From Chondrus crispus (lineage: Eukaryota; Rhodophyta; Florideophyceae; Gigartinales; Gigartinaceae), in NCBI RefSeq assembly GCF_000350225.1, contig NW_005179017.1, forward strand, positions 1 to 64,000: a stretch of 64,000 nt of DNA. The letters are read 5' to 3'. Below the pieces are notes generated by a model. That model did not search any database, was not told the DNA's origin, and saw only the letters and a program-made list of their open reading frames with translations. The translations under genes were made by a program, and so were the position numbers. Positions 53,485 through 64,000 of this stretch are shown one piece after another (positions within the stretch are counted from its first letter, which is position 1; each line of letters opens with the position of its first letter).

Positions 53485-54222
53485 TGTCTTCTAATATGAT
53501 GGTGGCAGCGGCGGCGGTGGAGGGTGGCGGCGGGCCAGCGGGCGGCCTGGGCAGTGTTTGTTTTCCTACGTTCTCGCACTCGGCTGAGAGAGAAATGAAT
53601 GTGGAGTGTGAAGTATGCAGATTGGGATGAGAGAAAACGAACTGTGGTGGAAGAGCACTTCAAAACACTTACGCCTTTGGGTTATGGCAGATACTTAACG
53701 GCATAAAATATACGACGACGCCGAGAAAGAAAAGCGACTCCCTCGGCCAGTATACGTACCATTCGAAGGGTACAGCATCTGTACGTATCTGCACGTACAG
53801 TACCCAAGGGTACAGTATGCGCGCACAGCATGTTCACCCCAAAGTGACTGGTTGCAAATAAAAAAAGTTAACCACAAGATTTAGGATTTCTTGGTAATTT
53901 ATGGAGGGTGAACATCAAAGACCACACTTGCTTGCACATTTCAAACCAACAAGGTTTCTCCGTACCATGCTTTCAACCCCATTGTGCCGAACAACGCATC
54001 TTCACACTCCACAAATCCCTGGTTGTTAATACTCTTTCCGGATCCCTAATACCGTTGGCCTTCACCGCAAATCTAGGCCTGTTTACACCTCTTCCCTCTC
54101 CCTACTCCCCTTGCTCTTTACCACAGATCTCTGGTTGTTAACACTCTTTACATCTCTCTAATACATCTCTCTAATACATCTCTCTACTACATCTCCCTAA
54201 TTCCCTCTTAGCACCACGAAAC
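53485..54222. other. Intergenic between divergent genes
   Basis: No coding sequence seen. Contains TACAGTACCCAAGGGTACAG near 53,800 and a microsatellite of TCTCTAATACA units at 54,150-54,190, just upstream of the ParB-like gene. Confidence 0.5.
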
Positions 54223-56477
54223 ATGCAAAACCTAAGCGTCGTCGAGGAGGCTGTCAAGGATATGTACAGGAGAGGGGCGAAGGCCAAGCTGATAGAAACG
54301 ACACGTTGTGTACTCACCTGTGCTCGTCGCCAAGTGGATATGGGTAATCTCAGACGTCTACTCCTGTCATCTGCTATCCACGGCGTTCTAGATCATGAGC
54401 CAGCAGATTCATTGCGCTGTCGTGGGATCTACTTTATCATTGAAGGAAACCACCGGGTGCGTGTCGCTCAGAGCTTGTGCCAAGATTTTGTTATGGCACG
54501 AGTAGGAGAACTTCTGGACGAGATGGAAATAGATGCAAACACCATTTGGTTAGCATCTGTAAGGATCGGTGTGAAACAACCTTCTCGAAAACGTATCCCG
54601 CTGATTGAGCAGTGCATCAATTTTAAGGGCATGCTACCGACAATTCGCAACGTTGTCGATCAAAAACTGGGTCTTCATCAGAATGGAAAACAACGCGAGT
54701 TAGTTCAGGATGTCATCGGAGAGGCCCTTTATGGTGCAGAATTCTTCACGGAGAAGAACGCCCAAAACGGTCATGAAGATTTTTTTTGTTCGCTCCCTTC
54801 GCCTCTGGCGCAGCTCGCGTCCTAGCTATTCGCAGAGTTTTCATGACAAGAAACGGGTTAGATATCATGCAAAAACTGAAAAAACATCGCAAAAACCCAA
54901 AAGATCTTCACGTTTCGGGACAACCGGTACCTTGGGAAGAAAATGTTTAAGACAGAATCCATTTTAAACTGTTTTCTCGCTTGTTTCGAGGATCACCTCA
55001 GCATAGACTGGGAAAGCGTTACATTGGGTCACCTTCCTCTCTCGACTGACCCTGGTGATAGCGAGGGACGGAAAACACTGGACGATATCATACTTGTGGC
55101 AAAGAAGACCAACGACGATATCGCTGAAAAAGTGGCTGTGGAATGGAAGTGCGTGTGCAAAAAGAACAACGCACCTGCCAGTACTCGTGCGGCTAGACAA
55201 CTGCAACTTGAACGATATCGACAGATGATGACATCTTCGCCGAATCCGAACATTGTTATGAAACGTGTTAAAAGAGCAGTGGAAGAAGAGTTGGCGGGCG
55301 AACCTCCACGCCAACTCCAGGTGGTGTCCGAGGAACACATCAAGGTCCTCTCAAAAGAGCAGGAACCTGCTCCCCGGCGACCTGCACTTGGAACGCAAAA
55401 GCAACCAAGACATGGACCTGCGTCTGGTGTTCAGACCAACACTGCACCGCGACCGCGAACTCGAGGTTGGAAACGCAGATTTGAGGTTTTATTACCTCCT
55501 CTGCCACAGCCACGCGAAAAACGGCAAAGTGTGCAAAATGAGCATTTGGAACAAGTGCAAAGAGCGGCGGATTCTTTACCGCGTGATCCTCGTCGTCCTC
55601 CAGTTTCAGATCTTCCAATCAAAAGACAACCACAATCACCTGAAGAGGTGACCAAACAACCGGAATCCTGGCGTGCGAAACTTCTAGAACAACAAGTACA
55701 TGAGATGGAAAAAGTATATGAGGTGGAGAAAGTGGGCGTGGGGGAGAAATTGTATGAGGTGGAGGACGTGGATGAAGTAGACGACACACGGCCAAGAGCT
55801 CATCAGTCGCCTGAAGAACTTATCGAACAAGCGCAATACTCCCCGCAATCTTCGTCTGCAGAGGATGTCGAAGAAGAACAGCCGTCTGAGCAAATGTTCC
55901 AGCAAACGCAATATTCACCGCATTCGTGTGCAAAAGATGGAAAAGAAGAACAGTCCCCTGAAGAAGTCGTCGAACAAGCCCAATCTTCGCGTGTAGAAAT
56001 CATTGAAAAGGGGCAAGAAGATGACGGCAAATTGGATGAAGTGTTCCAGCTAGCGCAATATTCACCGCAATCTTCGCGTGCAGAATATGGAAAAGAAGAA
56101 CAGTCCCCTGAAGAGGTCGTCCAACAAGCCCCATCTTCGCATGCAGAAATCATCGAAAGGAACAAGAAGATGACGACAAGTTGGGTGAAACACGGGGAAG
56201 AGAAAGAACTCCGTCACCACCACAATCAAAGCCATTGTCTTTGTCCTGTCATCTTGGAAATCGTGATGAGCGTCAGGGAAACTATGACAGAAACATGCGG
56301 AAGCTTCTCACTTTACAAGAGGAATCAACCCGTCTAGCTGAAACTATCAAACTTACACTACCAGATACCTACCGAGAGAATATCCCGGAATTCGATGCCT
56401 TCATTACTCTCGTTACATCTGCAAGGGAAATATTGAAGCCATTCATCAACAGCATGCAACCAGACCATGTCGGATAG
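54223..56477 (+). CDS. ParB/sulfiredoxin-like protein with long disordered region (frame-shifted)
   Basis: N-terminal 200 residues contain GIYFIIEGNHRVRVAQSL, the 'I-x-G-x-HR-x-x-A' signature of the ParB/sulfiredoxin fold, which binds or hydrolyses nucleotides and often acts on DNA. After residue ~190 the frame shifts in a T8 run (54,780-54,787). An intron of about 50 bases (GTTAGA...CAAAAG, about 54,858-54,905) leads to IFTFRDNRYLG, then the ORF from 54,943. That part is highly charged, with acidic Gln/Ser/Pro repeats (EEQSPEEVVEQAQSS) at residues 270-400. At about 56,157 one A is missing relative to the upstream repeat (GAAAAG to GAAAG). The proper frame, with LKPFINSMQPDH at its end, then continues to TAG at 56,475. 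Two shifts imply a decaying copy or sequence errors. Confidence 0.55.
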
Positions 56478-56900
56478 GACGTAAGAAAGAAGCGTACGAG
56501 ATAAAGAAATACAAGTTATATATTGAAGTGAACTACAGTGACTTTGGATTTCGCTTAATACTTACACTTCACCTTACACTCCATGATGCTGTACTGTAGT
56601 ATTGAAATCGAAACTGTGCGTGCCTTTCCAGCAATACCACGCGCTCGCTGCCAATTAGCGATTTTGACAAAGGACTAGCTTAGTTCGGGGAACAATGTAA
56701 AGAGTCCGCTTGTGCGTCTAGAGCTTCTGCACGTCTAGAGCTTCTGCACGTCATTTAAAAAGTCAGATACGACACCATTTCAGTAATTTTCAACCCTCAA
56801 CGTCTAATAAACATGTAAATACTGAGGCTATCTTCTTCGTCGCTACATTATTTCCGTCTTGGATCGACTGTTGTGTTGACTGGAAAGCAATGACTTTCCC
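56478..56900. other. Intergenic between convergent genes, with a 17-bp duplication
   Basis: No gene. CGTCTAGAGCTTCTGCA occurs twice in tandem at 56,715-56,748. Confidence 0.7.
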
Positions 56901-59429
56901 TCAACTCGATTTTTCTGGAGGAAAACCATCTTTTAGAAACAGCGCAGCCCGGCGCCTCAACGTCTTGATATCACTCTGCTTGAATGCTGGAGACTTTCCG
57001 CGAGCTATGAAGTAAACCATGAAGAGCACAAACACTTCACAAGATTCCAAATCGAGCTGCTCGAGGGTGTATGGCGGGTTCGTTACTCTTTCCCTTGTAT
57101 TGATGTCACCAAACGCGTCTCGGTGCTGTTTTGTACACTTATCGCTCACTTCATCACGGAGCCATTGCAAAGCGCGTTCCATCACTTTGAACTTATCTTC
57201 CGCCTGAAGCGAGTCCAAGTACAAAATCTTTTTGCGGCGAATGCCTACAGAAATAAGCACCCAATGCTCACCTTCAACATGCATAGGCACTAAGATCTTG
57301 TCCAACCCCTCAACCGAAATCTTGGCAGCTGATAACCAGTTTTTCACCCCACCGTAATCGTACTTTTGGAATTCTGACCCACATAGTCGGACAGTAAACA
57401 TGGTTGACATCACATATACACGAGGACTCTGTCTCATCCCGTATCGATCGTTCAGTAATACTAGAAACGCATTCATGATCTCATCACCCAGCCATTGCTT
57501 GTCGCGCAATTGATTAAAATCCTTCACCCTCAACCAGATCTTTGCCTCCTCGATGAACGTAATCTTGTCTTCCATAGAAAGCTTTCGCGCCGTCAACGCG
57601 TTCACTGACTTTCTTTCTGCCGTCGAAAGCGCCTGCAATGCTACCTCTACCTCTTTAGCCCCCACGCTGAGCTTCGCATCAACAGAATCATCGAAGGCCC
57701 CGTGCGAGCCCAGGCGTCTGCTACGCGTCAACTTCAACTTCGACATGTCAACTGTATCCAAAACATGTCCCCAGTCTCCACTCTTTCTCTCGGCTTCCGC
57801 CTCTGCCTCTGCCTCTGCCTCCGCTTCCTCCTCCACAGCAACCTTTTCTTCTCCCTCTTCACACTTGTGGAACTGCGGGTTGAATCCTTGCTGAACATGA
57901 TACCCTGATGGCTCCTCGCAGTCTGCTGGCACAAAGTACAAGCAATAAAGAAGGACTGGATCACTCCTGCGATAGTCGTGAAACGCCCCATCAGAATACA
58001 TCAAGTCTCCCCTCCCCACAAGGATAGATAACGGTGGGACTCTGACCTTGGAAACGTTCAGTCCCTTTGATAACGCCGCAATCTGCCCCTCTCCGGCCAT
58101 ACGCAACAAGTGATGGGAGAATGGACACACCCACACCTCCACCTCTTGCGATGCCGTCGTGACAGTAAAGAACCCTAGGCTCTTCAACTGTCTCTCATTC
58201 AACGCCCCAAGCCCCCCTGCACGTTCACGCATTCTGTCAATCCTAAAATCACTGTGCAGCTCCTGACGTACACATCCTTCCACGGTCAACTTCCATCTTC
58301 CACCTGTTTCCGGCGCGTACATCTTGTTAACGACACCTCCATTATCCCAAACCGCAAGTGCCGCCATTGTCTGTCCGATCCTCGCATCTAGTAGTGACGT
58401 TTTCAAACACATCCACACTCCACTAGTTTCCTCCTCCATAAATTTCATGGCCCCATGGTTTGTTGTTGCACAAGCGTAGGCCCGTCCAGTCCCGTCGCCG
58501 CAGTTATCGAGCTCCCAAAGTGCACGACCCTTTTGGGCCCCACCACTTTTCAGGCAATCCAAACCAGGAAAAGTTGATCGGATTGCTTCGAAAAGTTCCG
58601 CCAACTCCAGTCTCATCGCTTTCTTTTCTAAGCCGCTCGCGCTTGAGGACAGTTCATCTCCCACAAATCCATCTAACACACAGAACCCCCGTTGCATTAG
58701 TTTCTCCTTGCAACGCCCAAAGTACACGAGCGCAACTGCATCAATGCCGTCTCTAATTTTCAACCTTCTAGCAGCCTCGCCCTCGCCCTGCATCCCGCCA
58801 TCTGCATGACCACCCACCTCGTGTTGACGGAACAAATAGTAGTTATGCGCTGCACATCGATACACTTCAGAGTGATTTGCCTCAAGAATCGTCCTGTCCC
58901 GGAGCATCACATTCGCACGATGACGCGGAGGCAGAAACAATGTGTCTAGAAACCGTGTAATCCCCTTTTCTGCGTTTGGTCGTAGCACGGCGTGATTTGC
59001 TCTCATTTCACCACTCGCAAGAGACTCCTTTGCACTCGGCGCAGGCCCTACGGCACCAGAATGCAGCTCTTCAGGCATAGTGTCATCAAATGCTAGCCCC
59101 TCTCGCCATACATATTTCCCCGGCACATGCTGAGCATCTTCTTGGCAATGCAGGTCTAAATCCCTGCTTCCATTCTGATCCTCACTACCCTCTGACATTA
59201 CTATCCGGCGTCGCTTTCGAACACTCCCGTACTCGCCGTCTTGTCCGCTCCCATTCTCGATGTGCTCGCCGCTCCCATGATCGCTCGGTCGGTCGTTCCC
59301 GATGTTCCTCTCTTCCACCACTTCACTTTCCAACAAATCTTCGACATCCTTCAATCTTGCTAGGAACAAAGTGCCTTCCACATTAACTCGCCCCCTGTTT
59401 CTGGGACGGCACTTGGTTTCGCATCGCAT
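56901..59429 (-). CDS. Possible 2-oxoglutarate oxygenase-like domain fused to a Ulp1-type cysteine protease
   Basis: About 843 residues from ATG 59,429. Residues 1-150 are charged and disordered, with basic patches. Residues 160-510 form a globular region shared with the partial gene at the right edge. It includes MYAPETGGRWKLT, the pair H-x-D in ELHSDF (near 394) and SILVGRGDLMYSDGAF near 480. The H-x-D and a later G-D-x-strand suggest a double-stranded beta-helix iron oxygenase, at low confidence. A Glu/Ala-rich spacer lies near 540. Residues 640-835 match the C48 (SUMO protease, Ulp1) fold: GEHWVLI supplies His (near 724), LYLDSL Asp (741), and the Gln of LEQLDLESC with its Cys (near 798) complete the site. 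Ulp1 domains are common in eukaryotic transposons. Confidence 0.65.
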   Translation of the reverse strand: MRCETKCRPRNRGRVNVEGTLFLARLKDVEDLLESEVVEERNIGNDRPSDHGSGEHIENGSGQDGEYGSVRKRRRIVMSEGSEDQNGSRDLDLHCQEDAQHVPGKYVWREGLAFDDTMPEELHSGAVGPAPSAKESLASGEMRANHAVLRPNAEKGITRFLDTLFLPPRHRANVMLRDRTILEANHSEVYRCAAHNYYLFRQHEVGGHADGGMQGEGEAARRLKIRDGIDAVALVYFGRCKEKLMQRGFCVLDGFVGDELSSSASGLEKKAMRLELAELFEAIRSTFPGLDCLKSGGAQKGRALWELDNCGDGTGRAYACATTNHGAMKFMEEETSGVWMCLKTSLLDARIGQTMAALAVWDNGGVVNKMYAPETGGRWKLTVEGCVRQELHSDFRIDRMRERAGGLGALNERQLKSLGFFTVTTASQEVEVWVCPFSHHLLRMAGEGQIAALSKGLNVSKVRVPPLSILVGRGDLMYSDGAFHDYRRSDPVLLYCLYFVPADCEEPSGYHVQQGFNPQFHKCEEGEEKVAVEEEAEAEAEAEAEAERKSGDWGHVLDTVDMSKLKLTRSRRLGSHGAFDDSVDAKLSVGAKEVEVALQALSTAERKSVNALTARKLSMEDKITFIEEAKIWLRVKDFNQLRDKQWLGDEIMNAFLVLLNDRYGMRQSPRVYVMSTMFTVRLCGSEFQKYDYGGVKNWLSAAKISVEGLDKILVPMHVEGEHWVLISVGIRRKKILYLDSLQAEDKFKVMERALQWLRDEVSDKCTKQHRDAFGDINTRERVTNPPYTLEQLDLESCEVFVLFMVYFIARGKSPAFKQSDIKTLRRRAALFLKDGFPPEKSS

Positions 59430-59465
59430 TCTCCACAAAGTCCTCGTTCTTCACAATTTCTCGCC

Positions 59466-60704
59466 TCAACCTCCCCAACCACCTTCGTTTGCAATGTCTT
59501 CTATAATGCCAACACGCCAATACTCAACTCCCGCGGTCTGCACGAGAGCCTTTCGAATGGCTTCCGTAGCCCGTTTATTTGATTTCTTCTGCGACCGCGG
59601 TGTAGCTGAAACCTTGAAACCCATCATCTTACTTATTACCAGCTGCCGAATCTCAGTCTTGTGCCGCATCACTTTCACCTTCTGCCCTAGTAAAGATTCC
59701 AGCGAAATCCCTTTGGCAAAAGCAGCAAGGTTCAATTCCTCCACAAGTGACAAAAACAGCACGTAGAACTCCTTCTGCAATTTTCCGAAAGAACCACCAC
59801 CCCCAGCATGTACCCTGGCACATATGCCTTGTAACCCAAGCTCAAACTCTGCGTCACTTGTGTTCTGCAGCAAAAAATGACTCGATACATGCACGAGGGA
59901 CAGCTTCGGACACCGCTGCGATGCATCCATGAAGCTCTCATAGTTTCGCTCGCTCTTCAACAATTTCATCGCCACCTTCGCATATCGGTGTGTATGCCAA
60001 ATTCCAAAGTTGCCTAGAACACCGCCAATCTTCAATGCCACGGCCAGAGCCCCGACACTTATTCCATTCCCGGAACCTTCTTCTTCATGCATGGTCACCG
60101 GAACAACGCGCGCCATCGAAACAGCCGCATGAACATGATAACGAAACGTCGGTGTCCCCACAGTACTGCTTCCACAGTTACAACAGCCTCCAATGCTTAG
60201 AACCTCCATATCCGAAAGGAAATCCCCTTCCAACGGCATCCAAAGCATCACACTGATCCTCGACATCCGCCTCATTCATTCCTTGTCCTTCAACATCAAT
60301 TCCTTGATCGCCCTCAACCTATGGCGCCCATCAACGACATAAGCTCCCCCTTTTAATTCCCCTCCCCCATCGAAACCAACATTTCCCTTCGGGGTCCTCC
60401 CTGTAATCGTCCATCTCATCTTTTCCGTCATGGCCACGGAGATCAAACCAACGTTTTGCATATAACCATTCCTCTTTAACTCTACTACCATACGCGCCAC
60501 ATGATCAACCTCCAGAGGTCGAAGTGTCTGTTCCGGTTCAGAGATCTTTGCCACATCCATGATCACCTTCACCCTTCGGTAGTTTGACACGCAAACTTCT
60601 CCAAACTTCCCCGAATACTCGTGCCTCAACTTCTCCCATTGCATCCCCTCATCTTCAGACATCCCCTCGTTGCTCAAAACGTCGCTTTCAATCACAGGAT
60701 TCAT
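59466..60704 (-). CDS. ParB/sulfiredoxin-like protein (in-frame TGA at 60276)
   Basis: Starts at ATG 60,704. The signature AYVVDGRHRLRAIKEL near residue 125 is the ParB-type GxHR box, preceded by LRPLEVDHVARMVVELKRNGY, the usual N-terminal helix of the fold. The frame then meets TGA at 60,276-60,278 and continues, in the same frame, with MRRMSRISVMLWMPLEGDF and 250 residues of globular sequence, to a TGA at 59,466. The interrupted position is within the expected strand after the HR box, so one protein of about 412 residues is the likeliest reading. An alternative frame near 59,460-59,390 (EIVKNEDFVENAMRN) looks like a better C-terminus, which would need a one-base shift. The gene is followed 36 bases later by the start of the protease gene in the same frame. 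Confidence 0.6.
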
Positions 60705-62454
60705 CTCTGCGTTTGCAGAATCGAAACGAAATCAACACAACAGAGAAGTAGTCTTGCAAGCTGGGTGGCAGATCAACGTCTCTTCTTGACTGCCCTACGC
60801 TCTTATATGCAAAAAAGATCTTTCCACCGCGGGGGCGCACCGCAGCCAATCATCACTTTCCAAACAACCAATTAATTGATGCGTCAAAAACCGTAACCTG
60901 TAAACCCAGTCGGCAAGGGGATTGCTATTTTGTCCACAACTACCAATACTCATGTTTGTGTGTGTGTGTGTGTGTGTGCGTCTGTCTGTCTGTGCACTTT
61001 CGCGGATTTCGCCACTTTTCGGAAAATAAACGGGCAAATTTCGGATCGACAATTTTTGGCGGCCACGGGCGGGACGCGGCCTGCAGCCAGGCGGCCAGGC
61101 GGACACGTGGCGGAAACGGCCATCAACGGCCACGAGCGGGGCGCGGGCTGGCCGCAGGCCAGGCCGCCGAGTGCACCCGTGCCCTCTATCTCGTCGCTGC
61201 TGCCGCCGCCGCTCACTCTCTTGCTTGCACGCTGCCGGTGCAGTGAGGGAAGTTGAGAGGCAGGGTCCGTTGAGGTTAGGGAGCGCCCAACGGAGGCGGC
61301 AGCGCACCTTTCGACGGGCACGCTTCGGGCGTGCGGGGCAGGGGGCGGGGATGCGTGCATGCGACGGGCGGGAAGCACAGCAGCGAAACGCAGGGCGCCG
61401 TGGTGCTTTTGCGGCGGTTTGCGCGAACGGAAAGAGTTTGCGGACGGAGATGCTGAGATGTTACTTGCAGCTCAGAAGACGCACGGCCGAAGCGCACGGC
61501 CCTGGCCCGACGCAGGGACAGCACGTCGCGATTGAGCAGCGTCATGAGAGATCCACGCTACCTGCAGCCCGCTCCTCAGCAGCTGCGACGGATTGGTCTT
61601 CGAGTGGGGTGCGACAACGTGGACAAGTGGAGAGATGGCGCTGTTGCGCGGCGGACTCGCTGATGTCCGGAGATGTCCGGATTATGTCTTGACGCGGACT
61701 TGGCTCGACGCGCGCTCGGCGCGCAAAGCGCGCACGGAGCCCACTTGTAACATACTCAATAAAAACCTGTGCCGGACCTGTGCCGGACCCGTGACCATGA
61801 CAGTCCGTCACAAAATTCGAAAGTCTCCAAATCCCTTCAAACTTGTCCAGAGGCATACTATGCTGCTGCAATACGCATTCTGTGAAGATTGGGCGACATT
61901 TGTACTTTTTTCTTTATATGCTTCCTACTTTCGTGAACTCACACGTGGACACCTGTAGCAACATTTGTCGCCTCGGGAGGGGTCTTCGCCACGTGGCCAC
62001 GTTCTTCCGAGGCCGCGGCCCCACCTGTGACACGTGGAGACATTTTTGGCGAGTGACCATTTCTGCGATCACAAGCTTGTGATCGGAGAGTTTCTGGCCA
62101 TGACGTCCGTCACAAAATTCGAAAGTCTCCAAATCCATTCAAACTTGTCCAGAGGCGTAATATGCTGCTGCAGTACGTATTGTGTGAAGAGTAAGAGTTG
62201 GGCGACGTGTGTACTTTTTTCTTTATATCCATCCTACTTTCGTGAACTCACACGTGGACACGCGTACCTCCTTAGCGAGATTCTACATGTCCACACCGGC
62301 TCCACCGGCTCAACGTTTTTTTAAAAACTACATGCTTGTATCGTGTCTTTCGTCTCAACTATCTAAATGTACATGCTCTTGTCTCTCCCCTACGCAATGA
62401 CAAGAACTTTTATTGAAGTTGATGTCGCTACAATGTCTAACTAATAGTAAAGAT
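60705..62454. other. Intergenic with repeats, no gene recognised
   Basis: Holds a TG microsatellite with a TCTG tail (60,956-61,000), GC-rich sequence with many chance ORFs (61,050-61,700), and a pair of direct repeats. Palindromes include GATCACAAGCTTGTGATC near 62,067 and CACGTGG words near 61,990-62,035. It probably contains the upstream regions of the ParB-like gene. Confidence 0.5.
61795..62264. repeat. Direct repeat of about 165 bases, offset 302
   Basis: 61,795-61,960 and 62,097-62,264 share CCGTCACAAAATTCGAAAGT, CTTTATAT, and TTTCGTGAACTCACACGTGG. The second copy has about ten extra bases near 62,190. They are separated by G-box-like CACGTG/CACGTGG sequence. May be duplicated promoter or terminator DNA, or small mobile elements. 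Confidence 0.85.
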
Positions 62455-64000
62455 TCACACGTTCAACTCAGCAGCTATTGCTTCCAAGGCGTTAACACCG
62501 TCTCCCGACGTATCCTTGTCTCCCCCGTCGTAGTCTTCATCTTTTTCGTCGTCCTCATCCGTACCCGGGCCTTCTCCAGCTTCCCCTTCATGTGCTCCCT
62601 CATACTCATCATCAGAGTCTTCGTAAAGCCTCTTCTTGAATTCGGGTTCAAACGGAGGCACCAAATGTACTCCAACGGGAAGCTCTTGATCTTCCGCTTT
62701 GAAGTACATGTGATAACGGAGCAAGCCGCTATCCTCCTTGTAGTCTTGGAATGCGCTTCCAGCATGGAACACATCCCCCCTCCCCACAAAGATTGAAAAC
62801 GGCTAAATTATCACCTCATCCACCTTCATCGACCTCCCGAGATGCCTCAAGTCCTTGTACGAGGCCGCTGCAATCAAACGGTGCGAATAACGGGACACGT
62901 ACGAAGGACTTTCGTCTGGACCCGTGGTCAGAATAAAATACCCCGGGTTCTTTTGGTTGAAAAGCATGTCGACGCGCAAGCGGGTTGCAAAATCGCAGTG
63001 CAGCCGCTGACGCCGACAGTCTCTTGAGGTTATCAACCACCGACCACCACTCCTCGGGGCGTACATTTCCTTCTCGCTCCCTGTGAAGCCCCCGCCATTC
63101 TTGCACACCACCAACGCCGCAACAGCCTGCCCAATTCTCATGTCCAGCATCCCGCGATTCTCGAACATCCAGACCTTGTCCGCACTCTGCTCCACCACTT
63201 CCATCACACTGGCTCTCGTACTGGTGTACCGGCCAACCTTTGCCCTGTGGTCCACCTCATCGTCCTCCCTAGTCGTGTTCACAACAGGTGTCCACAACCG
63301 TGAGTCCATACTCCCATCATTTCCCGAAAACGTCCTCTCCACAGCACCTCGAAGGTCCTCGAACACCGTTCCCCTCCCATCCATCAGCCCGATCTTCCTC
63401 CCGTCCACATCCTCCGGCAACGTCTGGTCGTTTATGAAGCCTTGCGGAATGCAAAAGCCTCTCTCCGACAGCAACGTGCGGCACTCCGTGAAGTAAAGAC
63501 CCGAGTAGTAATCTTCTTTCACCGCCATACTCCACACTCCTCGCTCATCATCGCCACTGGCGCCTCCCTCGACCTTCCACGGACGGCTCATCAAGTAGTT
63601 TAATGCCGCCCGCCAATACACTAGATGATGGTTCGTCCGCACCAACGCCTTCCCGTCAAACTTGGACCCCGCCACTATCACATGCGCTCGGTGCTCACGC
63701 GGAAAGTGCATCATCATGAGATATTGATGCACCGGCACATCCACGTCACCGTCGGGCAACGGACTCGGGAATCCCTCCACCAGCTTCCGACATGCCATGG
63801 GGTTCACGGCTCGTTCCTCGAATTCCATCACATCATGCCCGATCGGAATCTGATCGGGCACTGCGTCATCAAAGGCGCGGTCCTCCGCCGGCACAAAGTC
63901 TTGCACCTCCTCGCCCTCCTCTTCATCGCTTTCCACAAGCGATGAATCCAATCCGAGCTTCTTGGCAACTTCCTTCCGGCCAGACGCGTTAAGACTGTTG
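62455..64000 (-). CDS. Paralogue of the oxygenase-like region (5' partial, in-frame TAG at 62803)
   Basis: The frame is open past the right edge (NSLNASGRKEVAKKLGLD), so the start is missing. From 63,951 it has an acidic beginning, then the same globular blocks as residues 150-510 of the protein at 56,901: FPREHRAHVIVAG, LLSERGFCIPQGFI, MLDMRIGQAVAALV, MYAPRSGGRWLIT, RLHCDF (H-x-D near 62,993) and RYSHRLI. TAG at 62,803 interrupts it, and the frame continues with PFSIFVGRGDVFHAGSAF, aligning with SILVGRGDLMYSDGAF of the paralogue, then a Glu/Asp-rich tail to TGA 62,455. No Ulp1 domain follows here. The aligned residue at TAG in the paralogue is Pro, so this looks like a real nonsense change. 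Confidence 0.6.

Noticed and set aside
54858-54905. Intron in the ParB-like gene as the sole explanation of its frame break
   Set aside because: An intron with plausible GT and AG exists, but the frame still changes in the T8 run before it, so the intron alone does not restore the frame.
1-64000. tRNA, rRNA or other structural RNA genes
   Set aside because: I looked for cloverleaf-like arms and conserved rRNA words by eye and saw none that I could support; a covariance search would be needed.

Overview
The window is nuclear DNA of a eukaryote. It holds a few conserved eukaryotic genes (vacuolar ATPase subunit H, pantothenate kinase, the SRP19 signal-recognition-particle protein and a fragment that looks like ORC1), spliced by short GT-AG introns, set in a large amount of mobile and repetitive DNA. 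The compact genes, the plant-like SRP19 C-terminus and many long single-exon ORFs of no recognisable family would fit a red alga. That is an inference; no rRNA or organelle marker is present to test it.

Layout. 1-4.9 kb: a C2H2 / tyrosine-recombinase-like / RecQ-helicase gene broken by one frameshift. 5.3-6.35 kb: five copies of a 219-bp satellite. 6.9-10.85 kb: a 1322-residue transposase-like protein (minus). 11.4-15.7 kb: the housekeeping island (V-ATPase H plus, PANK minus, SRP19 minus). 16.0-16.55 kb: minisatellite. 16.6-24.2 kb: three long orphan ORFs and a Cys/His-rich protein. 24.57-27 kb: a 26-bp minisatellite and an interspersed repeat family (modules A, B, C). 27.9-31.06 kb: an acidic-repeat protein followed by two perfect palindromes, then a divergent kinase. 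31-37.2 kb: almost nothing readable. 37.2-37.77 kb: an ORC1-like fragment cut off by repeat C. 38,410-52,103: a complete 13.7-kb Ty3/gypsy chromovirus with 5-bp target duplication, read leftward, inserted into an inverted B/A repeat. It carries a large antisense ORF region and a 1.8-kb array of GC-rich hairpins. 52.66-64 kb: an orphan gene, two ParB-like genes, a large protein joining a possible 2-oxoglutarate oxygenase-like domain to a Ulp1-type cysteine protease, and a partial paralogue of its oxygenase-like half.

Two features cut across the window. First, several probable genes are interrupted by single in-frame TGA codons; in the V-ATPase, SRP19 and Pol cases the TGA falls where relatives have, or could have, tryptophan. 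Second, several ORFs are split by one-base frameshifts, often in homopolymers. Either the assembly has errors, or many copies are decaying, or UGA is decoded or edited here. The best candidate for an undescribed system is the 54-64 kb cluster of ParB-like, oxygenase-like and Ulp1 proteins. The recombinase-RecQ fusion at the left edge is the second.
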